Part shown: one piece after another, positions 51,356-64,000 of the stretch
Position numbering within the stretch: position 1 is the first letter of the stretch
How the letters are laid out: the number at the start of each line of letters is the position of its first letter
Assembly: GCF_901709675.1 (NCBI RefSeq)
Contig: NC_051090.1
Span: forward strand, 5,260,342 to 5,324,341
Direction of reading: 5' to 3'
DNA: 64,000 nucleotides
Source: Syngnathus acus
Taxonomy: Eukaryota > Chordata > Actinopteri > Syngnathiformes > Syngnathidae
Translations under genes and position numbers: made by a program
Notes under the pieces: model-generated
Databases searched by the model: none
Seen by the model: the letters and a program-made list of their open reading frames with translations, nothing else
What the model was told of the DNA's origin: nothing

Positions 51356-53527
51356 AAAACTAAATAAATAAATCTTTAAAAAAAAACAACAACTACATTT
51401 CTACACAATTGAGAGAATGATGACATGCCCCTATAGGTGCTGCTGTTTTTGTTAGCAGCAGTTATAATGGTTTTTTTTTTATGATGACATTTCTGCTCAA
51501 TTGTACATAACTGACCTGTTTGCTGTACCGTGCGTTTACACGGCCGCTTAAACCTTCAACAATATTGTTTACCAGGAAATGCAATGTTTACAAAGTGATA
51601 AAAATGGAAATTGTCTCAGGAAATTGTTGATCTGTCACGCTTCCGACGCTTTGCTCTATTTCATGCTCATCCAGAGCCGTCAACTCCAAGGCGTGTCACG
51701 TCCCTGCCGCCGGGCCGACATCAGAGATCGCAATCGGCGCGCAGCACGCGCGCAGCCTTTGCCGCCTCAGCAATAAGATGACACACTTATTGAATTTCAA
51801 ACAGGAAGCAAACCAATTGGGCTGTTTTGTTTGTTTCAGAGAACCTCTCTCTGAAATGAAAACAGCTGAGACCAGAAATGAGATAGAAGGTTCAGAAAGT
51901 GAGTGTGTGTCAGTCTGGTTCGGGTCTCTCGCCTGTCGAGGAGATCTCTTATCTCGGCAGAGATAAGCGCTACCGCGGTGTGAATGCATAGGGGCCGAGG
52001 GTGATAGCATCTCCTCTCGAGGATCCCACTTGCAGGACCCCGAATGATAGCTGACAGCACACTCGAGGGATGGGAGGGGGGGTTGAAAGCAGTTTGTTTG
52101 CACTCTTAACGTGGGCCTTGTGCAAACAACAATTATCATATGTAAATCTGCTCAAACCCGATACTCTCATTGAATTACTTTTATATTAAAACATTAGAAC
52201 CTTTTGAGTGGCTAGCATATAACAACCAGGAGTCGGCAGATAGCACAGAAGCTAACATGTCTTTACTTGGTAAAACAGATTCGCGAGAGTCCTATCAAGC
52301 CAATGAGAATTTGAACAAAAACAGGAAGTAGAAATCAATTTGGGCCACTTGACTGTATTTCTTCTGTTTTTCTAGCAATCACATTCAAGTGACTCTTCCT
52401 CACACTCCATTTTCCTTTCCGCAGACGAACTGTTGACACGGCTTCAAGCTCCATGCACGTGAATAGACAGTCAACTGACAAGGTAACCCTAGCTCCAGGG
52501 TCACGGGGTCACGTGGCCCTGATGAGGGATGATGGGTAAAATAAATGGAGAGTGGGGACGGGAGGGGATTTTCAGGCCCATTTGAACTTTGACCCCTTTG
52601 TGTTTGTGTGCATGTGTTTTGATGGTTACGCTCCACCCCTTGATATTGAATCCTTGAATGTCAGTCTAATCTAAAAACTCTCTTTTTAGGCTACCAAATC
52701 TACAAAAAACTGTTGAGATAATACAATGGAACCTTCAAAATGAAACCCCATAAAAAAAAATTAAAAAAGCGACGCATGAAGAGGGAGATCGCTTTGTGTG
52801 CCTGGGAGGTGAGTCTTTCCACACTCGGTTGTTTTTGTCATAGATGTCAACTATTGACATTTTAGACAGAGCGTACTGACCACCCAGGAATGAGACGCTA
52901 CGTTGCAATTAGTGTGATTTAAGCAGTGGTTATTTTCTCACTCTTTAGTTTAATGTGCATTTGTTACAGTATGAGTAAGGTGAGTAAACCCGATCTGTAG
53001 TTAGCACTCAACACTTGGTATTATTTCTGCCCCGGCCCACCCAGATAACAAGCTCGCACCACAAATAGATGGGCAGACAATAACTCATTGCAGGATACAC
53101 GTATATTTAGCTGCTTTAATCTCGAAAACTTTTAGCCCGAGAAGGCATTCGGGGAATGTTACCTCGAGCTTGAATTGGTTTTAGGATGTTAAATGCGGAG
53201 GAACGTGGCAAGCGTGCGTGGCATTACCTTCCAGCTTGGCTCAGTGGGATGCACTCAGACATGTTAGAGGGTGAATGAGCCAAGGAAAACTAGGAAATGT
53301 ATTTTATTACTTTTATTTGGAAGAAAAAAAACTCAATGTACAGCTCATGTGTGGAAAATTCACTACAGATAAACATATAGCTAGTTTGCCACCCTCTTAA
53401 AGGATAGTTTGTTGTTTCACATTTTTACATGGGATTTTTTTTTTATTGAAAAATACCATTCAAAGCTCATCAGCGACTAATCGGTAAAGCATTCTCAGAT
53501 GTAACGCGGAGAAAGAAGACAACTTAC

Positions 53528-53660
53528 CTTCAGTGCGCTTTTGATATCAAGAGTCGTATGCGAGTTGAAGCGCCGCTTCCCTTGAATTGGCAGACACCGT
53601 TCGCACCTCGTTCCCCGACAACCTCAGTTGGCCGACTAAGTAGTGGGACGGCGACGGGGA
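53528..53660 (-). other. rgmd: Possible non-coding first exon and promoter of rgmd
   Basis: On the minus strand a GC-richer segment ends GCGCACTGAAG|gtaagtt, a near-ideal donor with gt at 53527-53526. Upstream lies a CpG-containing stretch without long open frames. Its position 3.4 kb before the small coding exon suits a 5' UTR exon. The 5' boundary is a guess. Confidence 0.35.
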
Positions 53661-56600
53661 CAGATAGCCATTGGAATCAAAGCACATGACAGCAGCTGTC
53701 TGTTTCAAGAATCGGCACTTTGATTAGAGTAGGGATGCTAGTGAGCGATGAGGCCTAATTCCAACATATCTGGGTTGGGCGCTTTGTTTGCACCCAATGG
53801 AAAAAAGATTGAAGCACATTAATCAGATCAGCACATGCTTGCAAACAACAGAGCGTGTGCATGTGCGTTTGTGTGTGCGCACACACGGCTACATTTGTGC
53901 TTCTTGGATTTATAAATTATTGGAAGGCTTGAAAGCATATGTCACTTTTGGAAAGCGTCCTTGTATTCTCTACGAATTCCATCGGACAAACGGAGGAGCG
54001 CAATGGCTGGCCGGCTCCAGTATAAGCCGAGCATGTGTGCAACGTGAATGAGAGGTCTGTCTGCTGATCCGCAGCCAACCTCCAAGCCCCGCCTCCATTT
54101 GTATCTTGGCTTTTATAGCATTTTTTATATATTTGTACCCTTTGGAAACAATCACCCAAACATAGCCCCAAACACACAAGAGCTATAAAAAGTGGAAGTG
54201 CCAAAGTCAGTGGCCAGAATCCAAATTGTCCCTATGACCAAACTTATTTTACTTGTACAGACAATAGAACAGGTATTAAAACAGAAATTAGATCATAACT
54301 TTATTTTTATTTGGTTTCATCAATTTAGCCCTAGCATACTTGTACATACTGGCCTAGTTTTCTAAGATTTAGTCTGTTTGAATGTACTTTTATTCTCCGA
54401 GAGAATGTACAGTTTGTACGTCCTCATGTTTGGACGGTCGAAACACAACTCGGAGATGGGAACGCGATTAACTTTGCGACTCGGCGCGCTCGCCGCTTGA
54501 TACGAGACCGCGTTCCCGGTGATTTATGAATGCAGAGAAGTCAGCCGCGAGGCCTCGGGGGCAAAGCGAGAAGGGGGTCGAGCAAAACAACACTGCTTGA
54601 TTCAAGTCTGAAAAACGTCGTGCAGGATATCCAAACTTGACTGCAGCGTCGGATCTTTTCAGACCCCCTGCTTCTTCCAACAGCGATAAATTCAACTTGT
54701 AAACTAGCAAATTCCATTCTGAGCTGGGGGAAAAAAGGAGACATTGTATCATTTCATTTTATGTCGGAATTCATCTTGCCGTATACATAATGTGGCCAGG
54801 AAATATGAACAGATGCGAGCGTCAAACAAAAAGAGATACTTTATTCCTTGAACGCGTTGTAAAACTGCAAAAGGAAAAATAAAAAATAAAACAGCGCCTG
54901 CCGATGATTTATGCAGCATTGTTCTTTCCACGCCACTCCAAGAGCGCGTTGCGTCCAAACATTTTCGGCAAGCAGCTGTTCACACGGACAGCTGCAGGGG
55001 CCATTCGTCGCAGGCGAGAGGCAATTAAAACAAATCAAGCCAATGTTGTGTTTCAGTTGATCCATCGCTATTCCTACGTGTAATCCCCTCTCCCATGCCT
55101 CGCCTGTCTTTCGCCAACGCACAAACACGTGTCGGAATTTGAAAAGCGGGCGCATCAACAAGCGGGCGCTGAGATTCGTTTCTTCGCCGGCGATAAAAGG
55201 CCCAAATTGCAACGACACGACACAGTCGGATTTGGGGGGCATTACCGAGGCCAGAGCTGAGAGGAGCCATGTAATCTCCATGATTTACTGGGCCGTGGAT
55301 TTTTTCCATATCTTCCTCTCGGCGGTATGCAGCCACACAAAAGTCTGGCTGGCGTCGCGGCGGCAAGGTTAAATCGAGCGGCGGCCGCCACCGCGCGTGC
55401 ACCGGCGCATTCTTGGACGTCGGTGCTCACACGACACAGGCACACACTCGGACAACAGTTGTTGCCTCCTCTCACGGCACAAAGCAGGTGCCAGGCAGGT
55501 TTTGGGTAGTGGGTGGGTGGCCTCGGCTACAATGTGGAGTGCAGGTTTTCTTTTGTGCACGATGATGAAAATAGAGCGGGGGGGGCATGTGTCCGGCACG
55601 TTCTGGCTTCAAATCTGGGATTAAGTTTTGTTTAACTGGTCCTGACAGCAAATTAATTTTGATGATGATTTGGTCTTTGTATCAGGAGTCACTTGATTAG
55701 ATTGTGGGATGACAAGTGTTGCACCAATCTCTATAAAAGGCAAGGTATTTTTCTCTATTAAAGCCTCTAGCCTTGATGAGTCAGATCAGATATCAGGGAT
55801 CTATTGTCCAATGATTGCGCCACCTTTAATGGAAAAAAAAAACGAAACTGTAGAATTGTCCTCTCAAATAATGGCGCCAACCTGGCTTTTAGAACCAGCT
55901 GCAGTAAGAGACAGCGATGGCAGTGGCGCCGTTTTTTTTCTTTTTTTTTTAACTTACAAATCACATGCACCTCTGAGCGAGCATCCATGGCGTAATCAGT
56001 GTGATGAGATGACTCATTGTGAGAAGATTATTCCCTACTGAGGACTGGCCAAGTTGCTGTCATGGTTTTAATGCAAGAATTAACATTAATCCATAGCAAA
56101 TTTGAAAGATATTGCGTGTAATAGCAGACAGTCTTCCTATTACTCTTCAGAGACGTACAAAAAAAAAAAGTTGCACCAGCTCATCTAATAGCTGAAAGTA
56201 ATTGCGGATCATTTTTTATTTTCCATCATTTGGAGTAAAATGGGGTGCAATTATTCTACGTTCCAGTTTTGTAGTAGTGCAGTATGAGTTTCAGAGTTTC
56301 TGATACTGTGTGTATGGAATGAAATGACTTTTTTTTTTTCTCCAATTTATTTACAAAAAATTGTTAGGGTTTTAAATTAAACTTTGAGCAATCACGTATG
56401 GCATCTACCAATATAATAAAAATAGCGGAAAAGACTTTCCACACAGCAAAGTTGTTAAACATCACTGGTCCGAGGCTAGCTTGAGTCTGAAAAAATTGTC
56501 AGGTCAACTTTGTCTCCTTTTTCTTTGTCAGTGCTCTTTATGTAGAATAGAGACTTGCAAGGGTCTTCTACATTTCCATCCCCACTGATAACTCTCAAAG

Positions 56601-57464
56601 CCCCCCCCCCCTCCATCTACTATGTTTAAATATAAAGGTCATACTGAATCGGAATTTCTCAACACATTTCTGTCTGCTTTTTAGCATAATGTAATTTAGT
56701 TTTATTAAAATTCATTCGAAAGTCTTATCGTCAATGTATTCTCAGTCTTCGCACCCATAAAATACTCCCAAGCTTCATTTCCTCCAACCTTCACTTCCTC
56801 CACCCCCCTCATTTTCCACCTAATCCCGACAGCAGTATTTTAGAATAATCGCATTCAGCTAGGAGCGCTTTGGTAATTGCTCGGACCCTCATATCGTGGA
56901 AAGCTGGGGTAGGGGCCGGCGGCATCAAAGCCTGAGTGATCATTCCTCAGCCTTCCTTTACTGATGGGGGACAGAGAAGAAGGGGGGAGAAGAAACACAA
57001 ATACAGATGGACAAACAAAGCGGGGGGGAAGTCAAAACTGAAGCAGATGTGGCGATAGCGCTCAATGGACAGAAAGACGGACAGCAACAGAAGAACCGGT
57101 TTTTGAGTAAACACCAACTGGTGGCACCGTTTGGGATGACAAGGGAACCGGGGACCACCTTTAAGCATGATGTGGAGGTGATATCATAGATAATTAAGGA
57201 GGGGGGGAGGGGTTAATAAGTCCCCGCTTGGTTCAAGGGGGCAGGAAACCCAGGCACAAGCAACTTGAGAAGCCGAGGCCTCATTGTGCAGCTGTGCACC
57301 CGATTTTTCCTCTTCCCAACTCTGCAGCGGCAAAAGAATTTTTCCATGGCCACTCCTCTTCTATACATTCTAGCATGTTAATTCTTTGTAGCATTCATAT
57401 GAACACACCATACACCGATTAATCTTTAGGCAAGTCTTACAAAGCTGGCTATGTCTTCTGTATT

Positions 57465-57530
57465 CAGGGGCGCCACTAGGGGGTGGCCAGGGGTGGCCAC
57501 AGCCACCCTTGTAAATTACACTTATTCATT
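57465..57530. mobile_element. Terminal fragment of a DNA transposon-like repeat
   Basis: The stretch beginning caggggcgccactagg, then gtggccaggggtggccacag, resembles the ends of fish interspersed repeats that start CAGGGGCG, as many hAT elements do. I found no matching inverted end downstream, so it is treated as a fragment. Confidence 0.35.
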
Positions 57531-60500
57531 CGTTACATAACACAAATTCTTGTGGAACTCAAATGTTAACTGTTATTAGTCTGTGCTCATTAGATTATTA
57601 GTAACATTTAATGTAACACAATAAAGTATCACTAAAGATGTTTTTTTCAGGGGATTACCAGTTGCTTTCCCAAGACACATTTAAGGAAGCCCAGCAGGTT
57701 CACTCATTTTCACTCAAGACGTTATAAAATGGGCAGTGCTGACCTAGAAAGCATGCAGTCATCTGAGCAGATGTTGTCCAGAGAATGCGTATTAGTCAAA
57801 AACGCCAGTGAAACAATGAGGTGAGGCTTTATAAAAGGCAGAATGATGTCTCCTCGCAACACTGAGTCTCATAGCTACAAAGTATTTATGGGGGGTCTGA
57901 AATTCAAGGACGCAATGTACTTGTAACGCTTTCGGCAGCTTTGCGAGGACCAAAAGTGCAGGTGCCCGTAAGTTTAAATTGCTTTTTGAGGGTTAGGACT
58001 TGGCTTTAGGGCTGCTGGTGGAATTAGGATATAGTTAGAGTTTTAACCCCTCATTCTCTCCTTTGCCTCCACGCAGTCGAGTTTTTTGTCAGCCTGGTAA
58101 TTTGATTCTAAGAAGTAAAACATTCTTAAGGGCTTTATTATTAGTAGTATTATTAGTACTATTGCGTTTATCACGACCCCATTCACTACGTTAATGGACA
58201 CATTTTGGCATTAAACATTTGAAGGAAGCCTCGAGGGAAATTCATGTTCGTGCAAGTGTTGCAAACATCTTTTGGGGGTTGTTTGAAGTGGTCAGGTAGC
58301 AAACGCCGCTCCTTGAAAATATTCTGCTCTCAGCGTGAATTCATATTTACAGACACCTCAATTATAAACCACCATTACCCCAAAAGTTAGGAGAGGAGCT
58401 CAGGAATTCTATGGCGCAATGACTGCTGAGCATCGCACCCCACAGGGAGACGGAGAGGGTAAACGATGCAAGGGGGGTGAGGCGGGGGGGGAGTCTCAGT
58501 GCATTTGCAAACAAAACCAGAAGGTGGAGAAAGAGCGGATAATATGTGGCACCACTCTGAGAGCCGAGCCCTCGGCCACGGCACCTTTGTTGCCAGATCA
58601 CAACCAGATGTGCCAAGTGTGTCCAAACAGGAATGACTGTGGGAAGGCAATTTTCAGCAATTTGTCAGATTTGGGAGTCAACCTCCCCATCCCTCCCCCC
58701 TCCACCTATGCACCGCCTCCATTTTCTTGTGAAAGACAAACACTTGTGTTTGAGGAGCAGCACGATCATCTCAAAACACAAACGATTCTCTTCGCCTCCA
58801 GCGCAGTCAAGTGATGAGTGATAGTAAGGTAAAAAAATAAAAATACAAAGGCAGATGGCAAGATGAGGCTTGCAGTATCGACAAATAACCACCCGCCTAG
58901 CGTTCATGCGTCAGCATTACTAGAATGAATTACTGATCCAAATGCGGAGGGCGCGTTTATTTGCTTTGGGTATTTGCTAGCACCGTCTTTGCTCATGCTG
59001 GACAAGAGAAAACAAAATCTAACAAAGACGTGGATTAAAGTTGAATATCCATCTCGAGACAGCCCATAAATTGAACATTTCTAAAGGTTACGAAACTATT
59101 TTATTTTTTCACTTCTCACTCAAGCAAACCAGGGACATCAGGCAAGCTCTGATTTGAATTAGCACAGTAAAGAGTCACATGACACTCTCGGATGGTAATA
59201 AGAAAAACATGCAGAGGTGGTTGCTAGTCTCCAACACAGCGTCTTCACTGTTGTGTCTCGCTCGGGTTGTTTCGTAACAGAGATGCTGCCACATTCTTCG
59301 GAGTCGTTCCCACCCACCACGAGCGACTTTTTTTCTACTCGTCCCTCCAGCCGCAATTTTCAATCTGGTTTCAAATGAAGGCACACTTGCATTGTCATCA
59401 CAGCCGCCGAATTTAACCGAATAGTAAATAAATGAAAATCTCCACAGATGTTCGAATCTTGCCATCCAATGAAAGGGCCGATTGTAGGAGGGTTTGTGTG
59501 ACTGTCAGTCATGTGTCATGTTACTCCAAAAGAAATGCCTCTTAGAATTGGTTGCCTCATTGCTCTGGAATGTGGGATCAATTATTGTCATTGTTGATCT
59601 TGCTGGGAAAGTGTTTACGATATCTTCTGCAGTTTTTTTTTTTGTAAGCCAGAGAAAAAATACTGGAGTGTTCCAGTGTGGAAAAAAAAAAGTAAAAGGG
59701 ATGACTCAAGCTCCTAACAGTATTTACTCCGGCGCTCAAATGACATAAAAATCAGACCAAGCAATGTTAATTATACAATTGAACAAAATACTGTAAACAG
59801 AAAAACTGAGTAAAAGTTTTGCTTCCAAAAAAACGTTCCAAATGTAAAGGTTTTCAAACATCAAGAGGCCCCGTTTTTATTTTCCCCGTTTGAGCTCGCG
59901 CGTGCGTTACATGTAGGTGTGATATTTGCTTTTGTGTGCATGTTAAGACCATTGTGCAAAGAAGAGGGGGGAAAAAGAAAAAAAAAAATCTGTCTCGCTT
60001 TGCTTGTGAGTGACAGGCCCTCTTTGTGCTCACGTGTGCACACCAGATGTGTGTAGAAATGTGGAAAACGCCTCTCGTGTGAGTTTTGTGTACAGTTTGT
60101 ATTTGGAAGGTGATATGCAAGTATGTTTGGGTGTGGCCAAGCGATGTATTTCATCATATGGTATGTTTGGATGTGCCGCTTACATTCTTGTGGTTCCTCC
60201 GTTGGTACGATTATGTTGGCACGCGCCGCTTGTAGTCGGACGCTATGTGGGCGACAATGTGTACAGGCTGGTGCCAGTTGCTGTGCACCACCTGTGTCCA
60301 AGCCCTCCCCCCCGGGGGCTTGTTGTGGCTCCATATAGTCCCCTCACGGCCTCACAGGGATTGAAGCTGTCGATGTCAGGGATATTCGGGGACAGGCAGA
60401 TGGAGCGGAAATTCACAAGAGTTATTAAAGTGGCTCCTATATACACTAGGTCGCGCTCTCTGTCGGGGCCTCGTGTTTGTTTTATATTTGGCTTCTTGAC

Positions 60501-60654
60501 GGATGCCAATCTGCTCTGAAATATGTTGACGGCTAGCCAACCTGGCATGCTAACCCTGCACTGTGGAAGAAAAAAAAACCACACACATATATGTGCACTT
60601 CTCTGGATTGTCATTCACTGGAATTGATCGATTTGAAAGTGACGCAACGGATAT

Positions 60655-60745
60655 TTGAACACTAATGGTGGAGCAACACATATGGACAGAATACTCACAA
60701 GCATATATTCACTATCCTCTTTGAATAACAACCAATATCTTTGCG
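60655..60745 (+). repeat. Unclassified dispersed repeat, copy 3
   Basis: Contains acactaatggtggagcaaca, catatggacaga and catatattcactatcctct. The last block is shared with copy 2 (ttatcctct), so the unit is at least about 80 bp. Confidence 0.5.
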
Positions 60746-63700
60746 ACTCACTGAGAGAATGTCGCCGTGCATGGAACAAATGAATGACATTTCAATTCAT
60801 GAGGAAAATGACTTACTAGCATGGTCATAGAACAAACAAGCTTATAGCTCACTGTATTTAAATACAATTTAGACAAAAAAATCGCATAAAAACAGTAGAC
60901 ATTGTTTTCTTTTTGTTGTTCTTTGTCAAAAAAAATGCTTTGTAATTATGAAATTATTATGACCCATCCTGGGATCCTGAACACATTTGACTTTTTATTG
61001 TTTGAAGAGCGACCTTCAAACATAATCAAGCCCTTTAACATAAGAGAAGAAGCGACACATGAGCAAATGCCGCAGCTGCTTTTCAGAATGTCAACGTGCC
61101 TCCCAAACGTTTGCTGCCTCTCCAAGAGAACAATCTGCTTCTGCTCTTTGTTGACTGTGACGATTGCTGTCTCGGGTTTGGCAAACAGATAAGAAGCGAT
61201 TTCTCTTAAGTCAATCTGGGACATTGTTTCCCCCACCACCATCATTTATCGTGGCAGATAAAAGCCCAATTTTAAATCAAAAATCATTTTGCTATCACGC
61301 ACTTCTCTGCCAATCGACCATCATTTGTCGTTTGTTTTTCACTTGACCGACAGGTTTGAAAGTGTATGTGTTAGTAATTTGCCAATGCGTTTGCCGGGGT
61401 TATTGGTGTCATATCCCACAATGCAGCGCGGAATTCCTTTAACATGTGGTGAGTCAGGAAAGGGGCGGTTGACCTCTGGCTTCCCACGAGCCCCTCGGGA
61501 GCAGCTTTGCTCTCTTGCTCCAGAAATTCGGAATCGCCGCGCAAACTGCTGCCGGTTGTGACTGGAATTGTAATCACCTTATTCTACAAACTGAAAGGGC
61601 ACTCTTCCATTCGCTTTTTCCTCCAAACCCCCACTTCTTCTTCTTCGTCCAATTTCTTCTTTGTGTCTCTTTTCTTCCTTTCGTGTCTGTTTCAGTCATC
61701 CTGCTCGTCGATGCAAACTCAGCACATGTGATCCATTACGCAAGGTAGACTGGAAGAAGCAGGCAGCATTTATTTTGACTGGATTTGCATTGCCGCTCTT
61801 TCACAATTAGCGCCTGTATTTCATTTATAAGGCACACTGTCAAATTTGGAGAATTGTCTGCGATGATGCCTTCCATGCAGAACATCAAAAGTGACAAAAA
61901 GGCGGAAAAATGGAGGCTTTTACAATCGGCTTTAAAAGTAAAACTTATTGGAGTGTACTAGTTGAGGCAATCTAATTAAACCCTCTTCCAGCCTTGTAAA
62001 AATAAAAACGGCCGTCGTTCTTGAACCGACCCAACCAGTTTGAATCCAGAGCAAATGTAGCCTCATTGTAGTTTTTTTTTTTTTTTTTTTTATTTCAATA
62101 CAATGTTTTCTAGATAAGCACCTCACTACAGGTGCTTCAACCGAAGCTAGCGGATGATCCCTAATTGGTGAATGGGCGTATATCAGAGAGAACTTATGAA
62201 AGGATTCAAAGGTCTCCAAGATGTCAACGAGGCCTTGGGGCGTACGGAGGCTCTGGGTCAGGGTCACCACAGGCATGTATCCCAATGTCTTTATTGCGCC
62301 AGTGAAAGGGGGCCGTGTGTTTTGGGCAGTGGGAACGTCCCGGCGTTAACTCCGCTGGTGGTGGTTGGGGTGTCGGTGGGGACGGACGGAGCAAGTGGGG
62401 TGCAGAGACGGGGCGATGGGAAGTAGACAGCTGCACAGGGGTGAATAGGAGAGCCCTTTGTGTCCTGCCAACAAAAATCTGTGACCAATTACTGTATCTG
62501 TCTCTCTAGGGGGAATTCTTAAATGCTTTAGGTGGGTGGACAGAGAGGATGCCGTTGTGGGAAAGAAGGAAGGAAAAAGAGAAAGAGATGGTGTGCGGAT
62601 TGCTGAGCGGTCCGGGAGTGAGGTGTTGTTTGTGTCGGAGCAAATTTTCGAAAACCGCCCTTGGTGGATGCACGTTGTCAGCAGTGCAAGAAATATTTTT
62701 TAAATGATTTTCGCATTTCATGTGTTTCTATTTTGAGCACAGGAAAATGACAATTTGTCCCTCAATTGGTTAGTTGGACTTTCCTGAGCGTGCTTCCTAT
62801 TTGTGTGGTTAGATTTCCAGCTATGTGAAAAGTGCGTCTGACTGAGCGAGTGGGGGGGGGGGGGTCATCGGAAGAAGGGAAGTCGGGCTCACGAACGGGT
62901 TGCGAGCCATGTGTTTGACATTAAAGGCCTAATTTAAAAGCTGCGTGTTTACCACTGAGAACAATCTTGTTAGGTGTATTTTACTGTCTCTGAAATTTTT
63001 CATCCTTGACAAGCACAATTGACATTATCATAATTACGAAAATGGTTACCTCTTAATCGGCCCGGCCGCTATTTCCCCATTAAAAGTGTCTGCAACGGAA
63101 GTCGCTAATGGTCAACTGCTCCTCTCGGTGCATTCATCAGAAAAGCCGATGTCGGATGCAGGACACTTGTCCTCTCAAACATTAAAACGGGGAGTTCGCA
63201 AAAAATTGTCATGTCAATGTTCTATTTTGATTGTCAAGAAACCACTAGGCCCGTTGAAAAACAACCAATCAGAGACACAAGGTGTGACTGACAAGGTGTC
63301 AATCATTTTGTGGCGTCCTCGGCTCTTAATATTTAAAAATATGCACAGAGCCTGTTTTGCGACATAACACAATGCCACATAAATGCAAACACTTTAATTT
63401 GCATGTGGACAAAATGATCATAAAAATAGAATATTTTGATCTCTGGATGTGTCAATGCATTGACACTGCTGCTGACCCCGCAGCCAACTCTCTTCCAATC
63501 CCTCATAGTTGCCAATCGCGACAATTCCGGTGTCAAAGCAAAAATCCCAAAGTAAAGTAAAAGAGGAAATGTCACAATGAATAAAAAATTGCCCCACCTC
63601 AAACTTTTTTTGTAAACAACTCTGAAGTGAGCTTACAGTCAAGGCGGGACTCCACAAACGACCACCTAATTTGGCCCAAAACTGACTTTACACCCTCAGC

Positions 63701-64000
63701 CGATGCGTGTAAGAAACCGCTTGCCTCACTTGGCTACAGTATGTGGTCAAGTTCTGTTGTCATCACGTCAGGCCACATTTTTTTTTAATGTCTTTTTGCA
63801 ATTACCCATGTCATGTGGTTTCTGGAGTGCATGTAAATGTTCAAGAGGAGGAGGAATTCTGAGAACCTCGGTTCATCTCGACCACACTCTCAAGTCCCCA
63901 AATGGCTAACATTTAAACGAGCATTCACCTTTCCCCCGGAATTAAATATTTTGTTTTTAGGTTAAGACAATAGCCCAACGTCTCAACCTCAGTGTGGGTC

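Larger units (their letters stand above)
48371..53527 (-). other. rgmd: rgmd 5' introns, mostly non-coding
   Basis: Two introns surround the small coding exon at 50111-50151. Apart from the transposon-like repeat (51120-51355), G-rich 50690-50762 and an exon-like plus-strand segment (52425-52482), nothing was recognised. Confidence 0.45.
53661..64000. other. Right-hand non-coding region, no genes recognised
   Basis: No exon of a known family was found on either strand, including NFI-type exons expected if the human CELF5-NFIC order is kept. The region has a CpG-richer block (about 54420-55460), a transposon fragment (57465-57530), one dispersed-repeat copy (60655-60745) and a T20 run near 62072. 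It may be intergenic or a long intron of a gene beyond the window. Confidence 0.5.

Overview
The window looks like a stretch of a teleost fish chromosome, probably a percomorph. The evidence is multi-exon vertebrate genes with GT-AG introns, abundant CA, ATGG and CTTC microsatellites, a fish-type tRNA-derived SINE, a TA-flanked MITE, and an RGM paralogue of the kind known only from fishes. The species cannot be named from this sequence alone. Three protein-coding loci can be supported.

(1) About 1-34960, plus strand: the 3' two-thirds of a CELF-family RNA-binding protein gene, best matched to celf5. Eight coding exons (7238-33474) give RRM2, the divergent linker and RRM3 up to the stop codon. 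The exons for RRM1 and the N-terminus lie upstream of the window. The 3' UTR may itself be spliced (33523-34143).

(2) 20650-23350, minus strand, nested in the largest celf5 intron: a six-exon gene in which the N-terminal exons of a teleost C2H2 zinc-finger gene and an acidic linker are joined in frame to the DNA-binding domain of a Tc1-type transposase. It has no catalytic domain. Broken remains of zinc fingers lie between the second and third exons. This looks like a host-transposase fusion gene, possibly a transcription factor that exchanged zinc fingers for a transposase helix-turn-helix, and is the most notable item here.

(3) 42275-about 53660, minus strand: a repulsive guidance molecule gene, most likely rgmd, convergent with celf5. 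Four coding exons give 465 residues: a signal segment, an RGD motif, the partial von Willebrand type D region with its GDPH self-cleavage site, and a GPI-anchor tail. A non-coding first exon is proposed near 53.6 kb.

Between and beyond these genes (about 35-42 kb and 53.7-64 kb) I see no coding exons, only non-coding DNA with simple repeats and transposon fragments. In human, CELF5 is next to NFIC on 19p13.3 with no RGM gene between. If that order holds in fish, the right-hand end may approach nfic, but no NFI exon is visible.
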